Source of the DNA: DATLBA01 sp035527275
GTDB lineage: Bacteria; Planctomycetota; Phycisphaerae; FEN-1346
NCBI GenBank assembly: GCA_035527275.1
Contig: DATLBA010000098.1
Location: forward strand, 1 to 19,278
DNA length: 19,278 bases
Direction: 5' to 3'
Within the stretch, counting starts at the first letter, position 1; each line of letters starts with the position of its first letter. The notes beneath the pieces were generated by a model. It was not told where the DNA came from, searched no databases, and saw nothing but the letters and a program-made list of their open reading frames with translations. Positions 6,374 to 13,417 of this stretch are shown here, piece by piece. The position numbers and the translations under genes were made by a program.

Positions 6374-7615
6374 TCAGGGAGGGGGCGGAGCGCCTGCGTG
6401 ACGGCTGGTCGGGGGGACGCAATCGTGTGTCGGGCCGCTGCCAACCTCCAGGGCCGCAAAGCCCTTCGAGCGATACTCGACGAGGGGCGCTTCGAGTAAC
6501 CGGTCGTCCGAGGGCTCGGAAGAGGGCGGTTCCTTCGCCCACTCAAGCAGCAGGCACTCGACGCCTTCGGTTCTCACCACGAGTTTCATGCCCTCCTCAG
6601 CGCCGAGCACCTCAATCGCCGTCGCCAGACCGTCGGCCTGGGCCGGGTCGGGTGAAACCACCGTCACGCTTGCCAGGCGCGTGGATACGGGCCGGCCGGT
6701 CCGCGGGTCAATAATGTGGCTGTACCGTTTGCCGGCGATGGTAAAGCCGCGGTAGTAGTGGCCGCTCGTGGCGACAGCCAGGTCGCCGATGTGGAGGCGT
6801 GTAAAAAGCCGCCCCGGTTCGTGGGGCGATTGGGCGGGAGCGCGCGGGTCCTGGACGCCGACGAGCCACCGCGGGTCGCCGCCGGGGGGAACGAGGCTCG
6901 GCGGCCGTTGGCCGGCTGCATACACGTCGCCGCCGGCATCGACGAGCACAGCCGTGGCGCCCGCCCGCTCCATCCGCCGCACCATGCGCCCGATGATGCA
7001 GCCCTTGGCGATGCCTCCCAGGTCGAGTCTCATGCCTTCCCTGGTGAAACCCACCAGGTGCGCCGGCTCGAGCAGGTTTTCCTGCGAGGGGAGGGCGCTT
7101 TGGGGCGTCCTTGCCGTCACGTTCCGTGCGACCATCATGGTTTCCATCTCGATCTCGACCTTATCCATGCCGACCCGCTCCAGCGCTTCGGCGATGTTCC
7201 GCTGCTCGGGCTCTTTGCCTTCCTCGGCCGCTTTCCGCCACAGTTCCAGCAGGGGACCGATGGTCGGGTCGAACGCGCCGCCGGTCTCCTCCCAGACCTC
7301 CTTCGCGGCCGCGAGGCAATTGGCCACAAGCGGGTGCACGAAAACCGTGAACGGCGGTTCCGATTGGTTGATTTGGCTGATGTGTGAATCCGGGCGGTGG
7401 CAATCGAGCAGCCGGACACACTCGTCCATCTCCTTCCACGCGTCGTCGAGGGCGCGGCGGGCGATTGGGTTCGAGGGGGCGACGACGCGGACCGTCACAA
7501 CCGTGTTCATCGCCTCGCGCGTTTCGACCTTCTCGACGGGTCGGCGGGCACAGCCGGCGGCGAGGCCAAGGACGAGAAAAATCAGGAACCCGCGTTCTGC
7601 GAAGCGGCCCGGCAT
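6374..7615 (-). CDS. apbE: ApbE-family FAD:protein FMN transferase, lipoprotein
   Basis: ApbE transfers FMN from FAD to a Thr or Ser of redox proteins such as Nqr/Rnf subunits and FMN-binding-domain proteins, outside the cytoplasmic membrane. The ATG at 7615 is chosen because it gives a proper lipoprotein signal (FLIFLVLGLAAGC, Cys22) and a 413-residue product; the frame remains open upstream but that part lacks protein character. Family motifs are AFDPTIGPL (114-122), MRLDLGGIAKG (195-205), VDAGGDVYAAG (225-235), VATSGHYYRGF (281-291), YSHIIDPRTGRP (298-309) and the metal-binding ADGLATA (327-333; Asp328, Thr332). All key residues are present, so it should be active. Compared with typical ApbE the C-terminus is extended by about 50 residues and ends in APPPP. 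It lies 52 bases after hypD in the same direction, probably as the last gene of that operon. Confidence 0.93.
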   Translation of the reverse strand: MPGRFAERGFLIFLVLGLAAGCARRPVEKVETREAMNTVVTVRVVAPSNPIARRALDDAWKEMDECVRLLDCHRPDSHISQINQSEPPFTVFVHPLVANCLAAAKEVWEETGGAFDPTIGPLLELWRKAAEEGKEPEQRNIAEALERVGMDKVEIEMETMMVARNVTARTPQSALPSQENLLEPAHLVGFTREGMRLDLGGIAKGCIIGRMVRRMERAGATAVLVDAGGDVYAAGQRPPSLVPPGGDPRWLVGVQDPRAPAQSPHEPGRLFTRLHIGDLAVATSGHYYRGFTIAGKRYSHIIDPRTGRPVSTRLASVTVVSPDPAQADGLATAIEVLGAEEGMKLVVRTEGVECLLLEWAKEPPSSEPSDDRLLEAPLVEYRSKGFAALEVGSGPTHDCVPPTSRHAGAPPPP

Positions 7616-7667
7616 TCGGTTCAACCCTTTCTTCGGCGCAGCCTTGGCGGACGGGGGCGCGAAACGA

Positions 7668-8747
7668 TCAGTACTTGTATTCCGCCTGGCACGAACCTTC
7701 GCGGCTGACCATGCACGGGCCCACGGGATGGGCCGGTGTGCACGCCTTGCCGAACAGGGGACACTCGTGCGGCTCCAGTGCCCCGCGGATGACGTCGCCG
7801 CAGCGGCAGCCGTGCTCGTCTGCGCCGGTTTCGTCCGGCGGCCAGTCGAGGTCGAGCCGGCTGACGGCGTCGAATTCGCCATACGCCCGGCGAAGGGTCA
7901 TGCCGCTCGCCGGAATCGGGCCCAGTCCCCGCCAGACCGCCTCGGCCGTCTCGAAGACGCCCGCGATTCGGCGCAAGGCTTCGGGGTTCCCCTCCGGCCG
8001 CACGGCCTGCTTGTAAACGTTCTCGACGCGTGCTTCGCCCGCGGCCAGTTGCCTCAGGATAGCCGCCACGCCGGCCAGGACCTGCTCGGCCGTGAACCCG
8101 GCCACGACGCACGGGCGGCGGTAGCGTCGGGCGAGCGGCTCATAGGCGCGGCTCCCAATGACGACGCTCACGTGACCGGGGCAAAGAAACCCGTCGATTC
8201 GGACCTCGCCGCCAGCAAGCAGCGCATCCATCGCCGGAATGATCCACTTGTGCGTGGAGAGAACCTGGAAGTTCTTGAGCCCCTCGTTCCGCGCCGTTTC
8301 CAGGGCGACGGCCGTGCCGGGCGCGGTCGTCTCGAAACCGATGGCGGCAAAGCAAACGGTTTCGTCCGGCGTCCGCCTGGCCAGATCCATCGCTTCGAGG
8401 ACGGAATAGACGACCGCAACGTTCGCCCCGCAGGCCTTTTCCTCCTCCAGGCTCGATCGCGAGCCCGGCACACGGACCATGTCGCCGAACGTTGCGACCG
8501 TGACGCCGTCGCGTCCGGCCAGGGCGATGAGCGTGTCGATGACGCCCCGGGGCGTCACGCAGACGGGGCAGCCGGGCCCGCTGATTAGCCGGACCCGTTC
8601 GGGCAGGAGGCTTCGCAGCCCCGTCCTTCGGATCGCCACCGTATGGGTCCCGCAGACCTCCATGAGGGCGATGGGGCCTTCGCCGGGAATCGCGGCGGCG
8701 GCCTCGGTGATGTCGCGTTTGAGGTTCTCGATTCCTTGTGCGGTCAT
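7668..8747 (-). CDS. hypD: Hydrogenase maturation protein HypD
   Basis: HypD, with HypC, forms the scaffold on which iron receives its two cyanides and one CO before insertion into NiFe hydrogenase. The 359-residue length is normal. The diagnostic motifs are MEVCGTHT (29-36, Cys32), SGPGCPVC (56-63, Cys60 and Cys63, the redox-active thiols) and GFETTAPGTA. In the C-terminus a cysteine cluster (Cys316, Cys329, Cys336, Cys345) binds the [4Fe-4S] centre. The ATG overlaps the hypC stop in the sequence ATGA (8744-8747), which indicates translational coupling and fits the physical HypC-HypD complex. No sign of damage is visible. Confidence 0.97.
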   Translation of the reverse strand: MTAQGIENLKRDITEAAAAIPGEGPIALMEVCGTHTVAIRRTGLRSLLPERVRLISGPGCPVCVTPRGVIDTLIALAGRDGVTVATFGDMVRVPGSRSSLEEEKACGANVAVVYSVLEAMDLARRTPDETVCFAAIGFETTAPGTAVALETARNEGLKNFQVLSTHKWIIPAMDALLAGGEVRIDGFLCPGHVSVVIGSRAYEPLARRYRRPCVVAGFTAEQVLAGVAAILRQLAAGEARVENVYKQAVRPEGNPEALRRIAGVFETAEAVWRGLGPIPASGMTLRRAYGEFDAVSRLDLDWPPDETGADEHGCRCGDVIRGALEPHECPLFGKACTPAHPVGPCMVSREGSCQAEYKY

Positions 8748-9004
8748 GGATTGGATTCGGGTGCGGACGGCGCCGGTCCACCGACGCCCGCCAGGCGGTC
8801 CATCTCATCGAGCAGGGCATTCGTTTCGGCGGCGTCGTCGGGTGTGATTTTCGTAATGGCAAAGCCGGCGTGAAGCAGGACCCAGTCGCCCACGCCGGCG
8901 TCCGGAACGAGGGCTAGACCTGCGCGGATGCGGTTGCCGCGCACGTCCACCACGCCGGCGCCGGCTTCCATCTCGACGATTCGGCCTGGAACGGCTAGGC
9001 ACAT
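8744..9004 (-). CDS. hypC: Hydrogenase assembly chaperone HypC/HupF
   Basis: The 86-residue protein begins MCLAVPGRIVEM. Cys2 is the essential residue that, after removal of the Met, holds the iron fragment; His45 in the VLLHAGFAI motif corresponds to the second conserved iron ligand. HypC shuttles the Fe(CN)2CO unit between HypD and the hydrogenase large-subunit precursor in the cytoplasm. The first ten bases overlap the end of hypF (8995-9004) and the last four overlap hypD, so the three genes form a tight operon. The 30 C-terminal residues are Pro/Ala-rich and probably disordered. Confidence 0.96.
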   Translation of the reverse strand: MCLAVPGRIVEMEAGAGVVDVRGNRIRAGLALVPDAGVGDWVLLHAGFAITKITPDDAAETNALLDEMDRLAGVGGPAPSAPESNP

Positions 9005-11379
9005 GCTGTCGGCTCCTGTTTTGCCGGCATCAGACGCGCCGCGGCGACATAGGCCTGGCCGAGGGCCACACCGCCGTCGCCCGGCGGCACCTGGCGGTGA
9101 CCATACACGTTGAAGCCGTCGGCTTCAAGTTTGGGCACGAGGAGCCGGACCAGCCGATCGTTGGCGAAGCATCCGCCGGCCAGGGCGATGCGCGCAAGGC
9201 CGGTCTCGTCGCGTGCCCTCACGGCGGCGTCGCGCAGCATCGCGGCGACCGTCGCATGGAAACGGGCGCTGATGGTTGCGGGGTTGCGACCGGATTCGGC
9301 GTCGGCGACAACGTCGCGGACAAGCGGCGCCGTTTCGAGCGTCCATCCGCCACCTTTTTTCGGCTCGGACAGTTCGAACGCGTAAGACGGTCCCGATGCA
9401 TCGGGATCGGGGGCGTCGCCGGCGGCCGCTTCCAATTCGATGGCCGCCTGGCCCTCGTAGGAGTTCTCCGCGCAGACACCCGCCAGCACGCTCACGGCGT
9501 CGAACAGGCGTCCCAGGCCGCAGGCCCTCGGGGTGTTGACGCGCTTGGCGAGCATCTCTGTCCACAGGCGAAGATTCCGGTCGGTCGCCTCGGCAAGATG
9601 ACCTACGCGCCGGCGCTGGGCTTCTTCCGCGCCGAACGCCTGGACGAGGAACGACCAGGCCGTCCGAACGGGGTGCTTGATGGCGGCATCGCCCCCGGGA
9701 AGCGGAACGTATGCCAGGTGGCCGAGCCGCTCGAAGCCGGCGGCCGAGGCGCGCAGGACCTCGCCGCCCCAGATCGTCCCGTCCGGGCCGTAGCCCGTTC
9801 CGTCCATCGCGAGGCCCAGGATCTCGCCTTCCAAACCGTGCTCGGCGCAGACGGACGCGACGTGGGCGTGATGGTGCTGGACGCCGATTAATCGCATGCC
9901 GGCGCCTTCGGCGCGGCGGCGGGCGTAGCGGGTCGAAAGATACGCCGGATGCAGGTCGTGCGCGACGACGGAGGGGACAACTTGGAGGAGGCGTTCGAGT
10001 TTCTCGATGGCCTCTTCGAAGTAGCGTGTGGCCAGGGCGTTTTTCAGGTCGCCGATATGCTGGCTGACAAACGCCTCGCGGCCGCGGACGAGGCACACAC
10101 AGTTTTTGAGTTCCGGGCCGACGGCCAGGATCGGCGCTGGCGCCTCCAGCGGCAACCGGAGCGGCCGGGGGGCGAACCCGCGGCCCCGCCGAAGCATCAG
10201 CGGCCGACCCTGCTGAATCATCGTCACCGAATCGTCGCAGACGGTGTGGATGGGCCGGTTGTGCAGCAGGAACAGGTCGGCGATGCCGGCGAGGCGGCCC
10301 ACGGCCTCGTTGTTCTCGCGGCAAAGGGGCTCTTCCGAGAGGTTCCCGCTGGTCATAATCAGCGGCGGGAAATCGTCTTCGAATAGGAGGTAATGGATGG
10401 GAGCATAGGGCAGCATGAAGCCGAAGTAAGGGCTTCTTGGGGCGACAAGGGACGAAAGGTCGTGGTCGGGCCGCTTGGGCGCGAGGACAATCGGCCGCTC
10501 CTTCGACTCCAGAAGCGCCCGCTCGGCCTCGCCGACGCGCGCCCGGCGGGCGACGGCTTCAACCGACGCCGCCATCATGGCGAACGCCTTCTGGTCGCGG
10601 CCCTTGCGGCGGCGGAGTTCTCGGACGGCCGAGTCGTTTCGCGCATCGACCGCCAGATGGAACCCCGTCAGTCCCTTGATGGCGACGATGCGGCCTGCGA
10701 GCAGCGCGTCGCGCACGGTGCGGACGGAATCGTCGCACGGGACAGGGTTGCCCGCCGCATCGTGAAGCGCCAGGTGCGGACCGCACGCCGGGCACGCGTT
10801 CGGCTGGGCGTGGAAACGCCGGTCGGCCGGGTCGTCGTATTCGGTCCGGCAGGCGGGGCACATTTTGAAGCCGCGCATCGTGGTCTTCGGCCGGTCGTAA
10901 GGGATGTCGAGGATGATGGAGTAGCGCGGGCCGCAGTTCGTGCAGTTGATGAACGGGTAGCGGTGCCGCCGGTCGGCGGGGTCGGCCAGTTCGCGGGCGC
11001 AGTCGGGGCAGGTGGCCATGTCCGGCGAGATGAGCGCTGCGCGCTCGCCGCCGCCGGACGGAGCGATGCGAAAGGCGGTTTCACCCTCGGGGAAAACCGT
11101 TTCGGATTCGACGGAGGTGATTTCGGCCAGGGGAGGGGGGTCTGCGGCGAGCGCCGCCAAAAGTGAGTCCACTCGATCCGAGGGGCCTTCCAACTCGATC
11201 AGAACGCCCTCGGCATCGTTCAAAACCCATCCGCCCAGGCCGCGCTCGACGGCCAGACGGTACACGGTGGGCCGAAAGCCGACCCCCTGGACGATTCCCC
11301 GCACGCGAATGCGCCGGCGGACCGTCTCGGCCGAGAGGGTGAAGCGGCTTCTTTTCAGATGCGCCACAGGCCCCTCCAT
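8995..11379 (-). CDS. hypF: Carbamoyltransferase HypF
   Basis: HypF uses carbamoyl phosphate and ATP to make the thiocarboxamide on HypE that becomes cyanide. The domains are in the standard order. An acylphosphatase domain comes first (about 21-105, RGIVQGVGFRPTVYRLA). Two zinc-binding CxxC pairs follow (Cys124/127 with 146/149, and 174/177 with 196/199), then a YrdC-like domain (about 215-400, with IKGLTGFHL and MTSGNLSEEP). The C-terminal Kae1/carbamoyltransferase part contains VQHHHAHVAS (500-509) and MDGTGYGPDG. At 794 residues it is slightly longer than the E. coli protein, owing to about 20 extra N-terminal residues. The start at 11379 has only a weak upstream ribosome site; GGAGGGG lies inside the first codons, so a GTG five codons in (11367) is a possible alternative. 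A strong promoter lies 18 bases upstream of the ATG. Confidence 0.96.
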   Translation of the reverse strand: MEGPVAHLKRSRFTLSAETVRRRIRVRGIVQGVGFRPTVYRLAVERGLGGWVLNDAEGVLIELEGPSDRVDSLLAALAADPPPLAEITSVESETVFPEGETAFRIAPSGGGERAALISPDMATCPDCARELADPADRRHRYPFINCTNCGPRYSIILDIPYDRPKTTMRGFKMCPACRTEYDDPADRRFHAQPNACPACGPHLALHDAAGNPVPCDDSVRTVRDALLAGRIVAIKGLTGFHLAVDARNDSAVRELRRRKGRDQKAFAMMAASVEAVARRARVGEAERALLESKERPIVLAPKRPDHDLSSLVAPRSPYFGFMLPYAPIHYLLFEDDFPPLIMTSGNLSEEPLCRENNEAVGRLAGIADLFLLHNRPIHTVCDDSVTMIQQGRPLMLRRGRGFAPRPLRLPLEAPAPILAVGPELKNCVCLVRGREAFVSQHIGDLKNALATRYFEEAIEKLERLLQVVPSVVAHDLHPAYLSTRYARRRAEGAGMRLIGVQHHHAHVASVCAEHGLEGEILGLAMDGTGYGPDGTIWGGEVLRASAAGFERLGHLAYVPLPGGDAAIKHPVRTAWSFLVQAFGAEEAQRRRVGHLAEATDRNLRLWTEMLAKRVNTPRACGLGRLFDAVSVLAGVCAENSYEGQAAIELEAAAGDAPDPDASGPSYAFELSEPKKGGGWTLETAPLVRDVVADAESGRNPATISARFHATVAAMLRDAAVRARDETGLARIALAGGCFANDRLVRLLVPKLEADGFNVYGHRQVPPGDGGVALGQAYVAAARLMPAKQEPTACA

Positions 11380-11396
11380 GAGTTCTGAAGCCCTCT

Positions 11397-11424
11397 ATTA
11401 TACGGCTGCGAATGCAAAAGCCAA
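11397..11424 (-). promoter_or_regulatory. Promoter of the hypF-hypC-hypD operon
   Basis: Minus-strand TTGGCT (11419-11424) and perfect TATAAT (11397-11402) are 16 bases apart. Only about 17 bases separate the -10 from the annotated hypF ATG, so the leader is very short. This supports the possibility that translation begins at the GTG at 11367, which has GGAGGGG in front of it. Confidence 0.6.
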
Positions 11425-11507
11425 CCGGAACCGCAGAGAGGCCGAAGGGCGTTGTGATTCCGTGCGGCAGGGTCGGCGGGAAGGGCGGAAAATCGGGAAA
11501 AGGTGGG

Positions 11508-11517
11508 AGGTGCACCT
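11508..11517. promoter_or_regulatory. 10-bp perfect palindrome between divergent promoters
   Basis: AGGTGCACCT lies 37 bases upstream of the rightward -35 box and about 85 bases upstream of the leftward one. It has the symmetry of an operator, but a single short palindrome is weak evidence. Confidence 0.25.
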
Positions 11518-11553
11518 GATTTCGACCGAATAAGGAAAGGGTTCCCGTGTTGA

Positions 11554-11583
11554 TTGACACGCGCCGTCGGGGGGTCTTATAAT
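11554..11583 (+). promoter_or_regulatory. Promoter of the zinc-ribbon/GYF-like gene
   Basis: Perfect TTGACA (11554-11559) and perfect TATAAT (11578-11583) with an 18-base spacer. Transcription should start near 11590, giving a leader of about 60 bases before the ATG at 11652. It is the best promoter match in the window. Confidence 0.75.
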
Positions 11584-11651
11584 GCGCTTGCCGGGTCGGA
11601 CGCTGGAATCGCCCGCCGACGAGCCTGGTTGCTTTTGACACAAGGGCTTAC

Positions 11652-13325
11652 ATGAGCGAGCCGGAAGAACATTCGGGCGGCAGTGAGCCGTGGCTGGGCG
11701 AGGGGGCTCCTTGCGTCTATTGCGGGAGGGTTATCCCGCGTGACAGCCGGCGGTGTCCCCACTGTCGGACCTCCTTTTCTCTGGCGGTTCGGCGAGCGTC
11801 GCGCGAAGTAATCGGCGAGTGGTTCTATCTGGACCCTCAGAACCCGAGCGGTCGGGGAGTGACCTTCGAGGCCATCGTCAAGATGGTTGAGAAAGGGCGC
11901 ATTCGCCGCGACGCCATCGTGCGGGGCCCCACCACCCATCAGGACTGGATGTGTGCCGCCGAAACGCCGCGCCTGGCCAAGTATCTTGGCATGTGCCCTC
12001 ACTGCTTTGCGGAGGCCAAACCAGAGGATACCTACTGCACCTCCTGCCAGTTGAATATGAACCAGAAGCCGCCGGACGCTCGGCCCGGTGTGCCGCCGGA
12101 GTTGGTCAAGGAACCGCACCATCGGGCTGCGCACGAGATGGAGGAGAAGTTGGCGGCGGCTCCGGCCGAGGCGCTGGCCGCCGCTGAGCCGGTCGGCAGG
12201 GAAGGGGGCGTGGCGGCCGCAACAGCCTTCGCCGAGGGACCGACGCCCACACCGGCGCGGCAGCTGCACATCGGTCTCAGGACCGGTCGCCGGCGGCCGA
12301 AGTTGTGGGTGGTTCTGGCGCTGACGTGGATAACGCTTACTCCACTCGTCCTGTTTCTGTTCTTCGCCCCGCCGGAGTGGAAAAAGGCCTTCGTGGAGTG
12401 GCGAGATGCAACCTTCGGAACGGCCGGCGCGCCCGAGGGCGCCGGGCCGAACGGCTTGGGTCCGACCGCCCCGGACGACTCGGCTTCCTGGGTCAACGAG
12501 CAACTGAACCGGGCGGACGAGGAGGTGGCCGCGGGCCGGAAAGCGACGGGCCGGGCGGCGTCGGAGCATTACGCCGGCGCCATTGCCATCTACCAGGACC
12601 TTATCGACAAGACCGGAGATACGACCTGGGAGGCGCGCATCCACGACCTGCGCCGGAAGATCCAGGAGGAGCGGCGCCGGCGGCTGGACGAGCTCCGCGA
12701 ACGGATCGAGTTGGCCGACCAAATGGCCAAACAGCACCGTTACGACGATTCTTTGGCGATTCTGCGAAACATCACCAGCGACGACCGGGACTTGCTGGCA
12801 TCCATCAACGTCAGCGTTCAGAAAATGGAGGCCGACATCAAGGCGGCCGCGCAGCGACGGCGGGAGGAGCGGCAGAAGCAGGAAGAGGAACTTGCGGGAG
12901 AACTCGAGCGTGCGAAGCGCCTTCAGGACGAAGGCCGTCCGGCCGACGCCCTCGCCGTTTATGACCGGGTTGCCTCTGCGTTTCCGGCCGACCTTGTCGT
13001 CGAGCATATCAAGATTGATGAGGTCCGGGCGGCGCTGAAGGCCCGGATTGAGGCCGCGCCGTCGGAGCCGCCTTCATCCGAACCGCCTCCGTCGGAGCCG
13101 CCGCCTGCCGAGGCGCCGAAGATGACGGAGGAGCAGATTAAAGCCGCCGTCGCCGGTCTTCTTGAGGAGGCCGAAGCGCTGGAGAAAGAGGAGAAGTTTG
13201 CCGAGGCCCTCGGAAAACTCGAGGCGATTGAGAAGTTCGACGAAAAGTATCGGCCCGAGTCCCTGGAAGAAAACATCGCGCGGGTCAGGGACCTGAAAGA
13301 AACGGCCGAATTCTTCGGGCTGTAA
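11652..13325 (+). CDS. Zinc-ribbon, GYF-like, single-membrane-segment, coiled-coil protein of unknown function
   Basis: The 557-residue product is modular. A zinc ribbon (Cys21, 24, 35, 38) is followed by a GYF_2-like domain (about 55-112, EWFYLDPQNPSGRGV, IVKMVEKGRIRRDAIV, HQDWMCA). A second zinc ribbon follows (Cys115, 118, 129, 132). After an Ala/Pro-rich linker comes one membrane segment (about 217-239, LWVVLALTWITLTPLVLFLFF). The region beyond, 280-460, is Arg/Glu-rich and strongly helical (QEERRRRLDELRERIELADQ, QRRREERQKQEEELAGELER), with tetratricopeptide-like stretches such as HYAGAIAIYQDLIDKTGD. Residues 474-490 are a PSEPP repeat. GYF_2 domains are thought to bind proline-rich peptides, so the C-terminal repeat could be an internal or partner target; this is inferred. 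The N-terminus should be cytoplasmic. A strong promoter precedes it and a terminator follows. I do not recognise a named family. Confidence 0.85.
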   Translation: MSEPEEHSGGSEPWLGEGAPCVYCGRVIPRDSRRCPHCRTSFSLAVRRASREVIGEWFYLDPQNPSGRGVTFEAIVKMVEKGRIRRDAIVRGPTTHQDWMCAAETPRLAKYLGMCPHCFAEAKPEDTYCTSCQLNMNQKPPDARPGVPPELVKEPHHRAAHEMEEKLAAAPAEALAAAEPVGREGGVAAATAFAEGPTPTPARQLHIGLRTGRRRPKLWVVLALTWITLTPLVLFLFFAPPEWKKAFVEWRDATFGTAGAPEGAGPNGLGPTAPDDSASWVNEQLNRADEEVAAGRKATGRAASEHYAGAIAIYQDLIDKTGDTTWEARIHDLRRKIQEERRRRLDELRERIELADQMAKQHRYDDSLAILRNITSDDRDLLASINVSVQKMEADIKAAAQRRREERQKQEEELAGELERAKRLQDEGRPADALAVYDRVASAFPADLVVEHIKIDEVRAALKARIEAAPSEPPSSEPPPSEPPPAEAPKMTEEQIKAAVAGLLEEAEALEKEEKFAEALGKLEAIEKFDEKYRPESLEENIARVRDLKETAEFFGL

Positions 13326-13370
13326 GAGCGCCCCACGGATTTCGAGCCGCGCTCATCGCAGTCGAGAAAT

Positions 13371-13402
13371 ACGCCCGGGCCTGTCGGTCCGGGCGTCTCT
13401 TT
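13371..13402 (+). terminator. Rho-independent terminator, probably bidirectional
   Basis: ACGCCCGGGCC (13371-13381) pairs with GGTCCGGGCGT (13386-13396) in an 11-bp stem containing one G-U pair. The loop is TGTC and the tail is CTCTTT. It lies 45 bases after the zinc-ribbon/GYF-like stop and just beyond the stop of the convergent anti-sigma gene. On the minus strand the hairpin is followed by ATTTCTC, so it can serve both genes. Confidence 0.8.
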
Positions 13403-13417
13403 GGCGGTAGCAAGCGG

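Noticed and set aside
7616..7882. Upstream extension of apbE to an earlier ATG at 7882
   Set aside because: The extension overlaps the end of hypD, is Ser/Thr/Arg/Pro-rich without protein features, and would bury the lipoprotein signal that begins at the 7615 start.
6768..8588. Open frame of 606 codons antisense to apbE and hypD
   Set aside because: It runs across two unmistakable genes and an intergenic gap on the other strand and shows only Arg/Ser/Pro-rich shadow composition. Long open antisense frames are expected at this base composition.
11577..13007. Open frame of 476 codons antisense to the zinc-ribbon/GYF-like gene
   Set aside because: The opposite strand has a consensus promoter, two zinc ribbons and a membrane segment; the antisense product has no family features.
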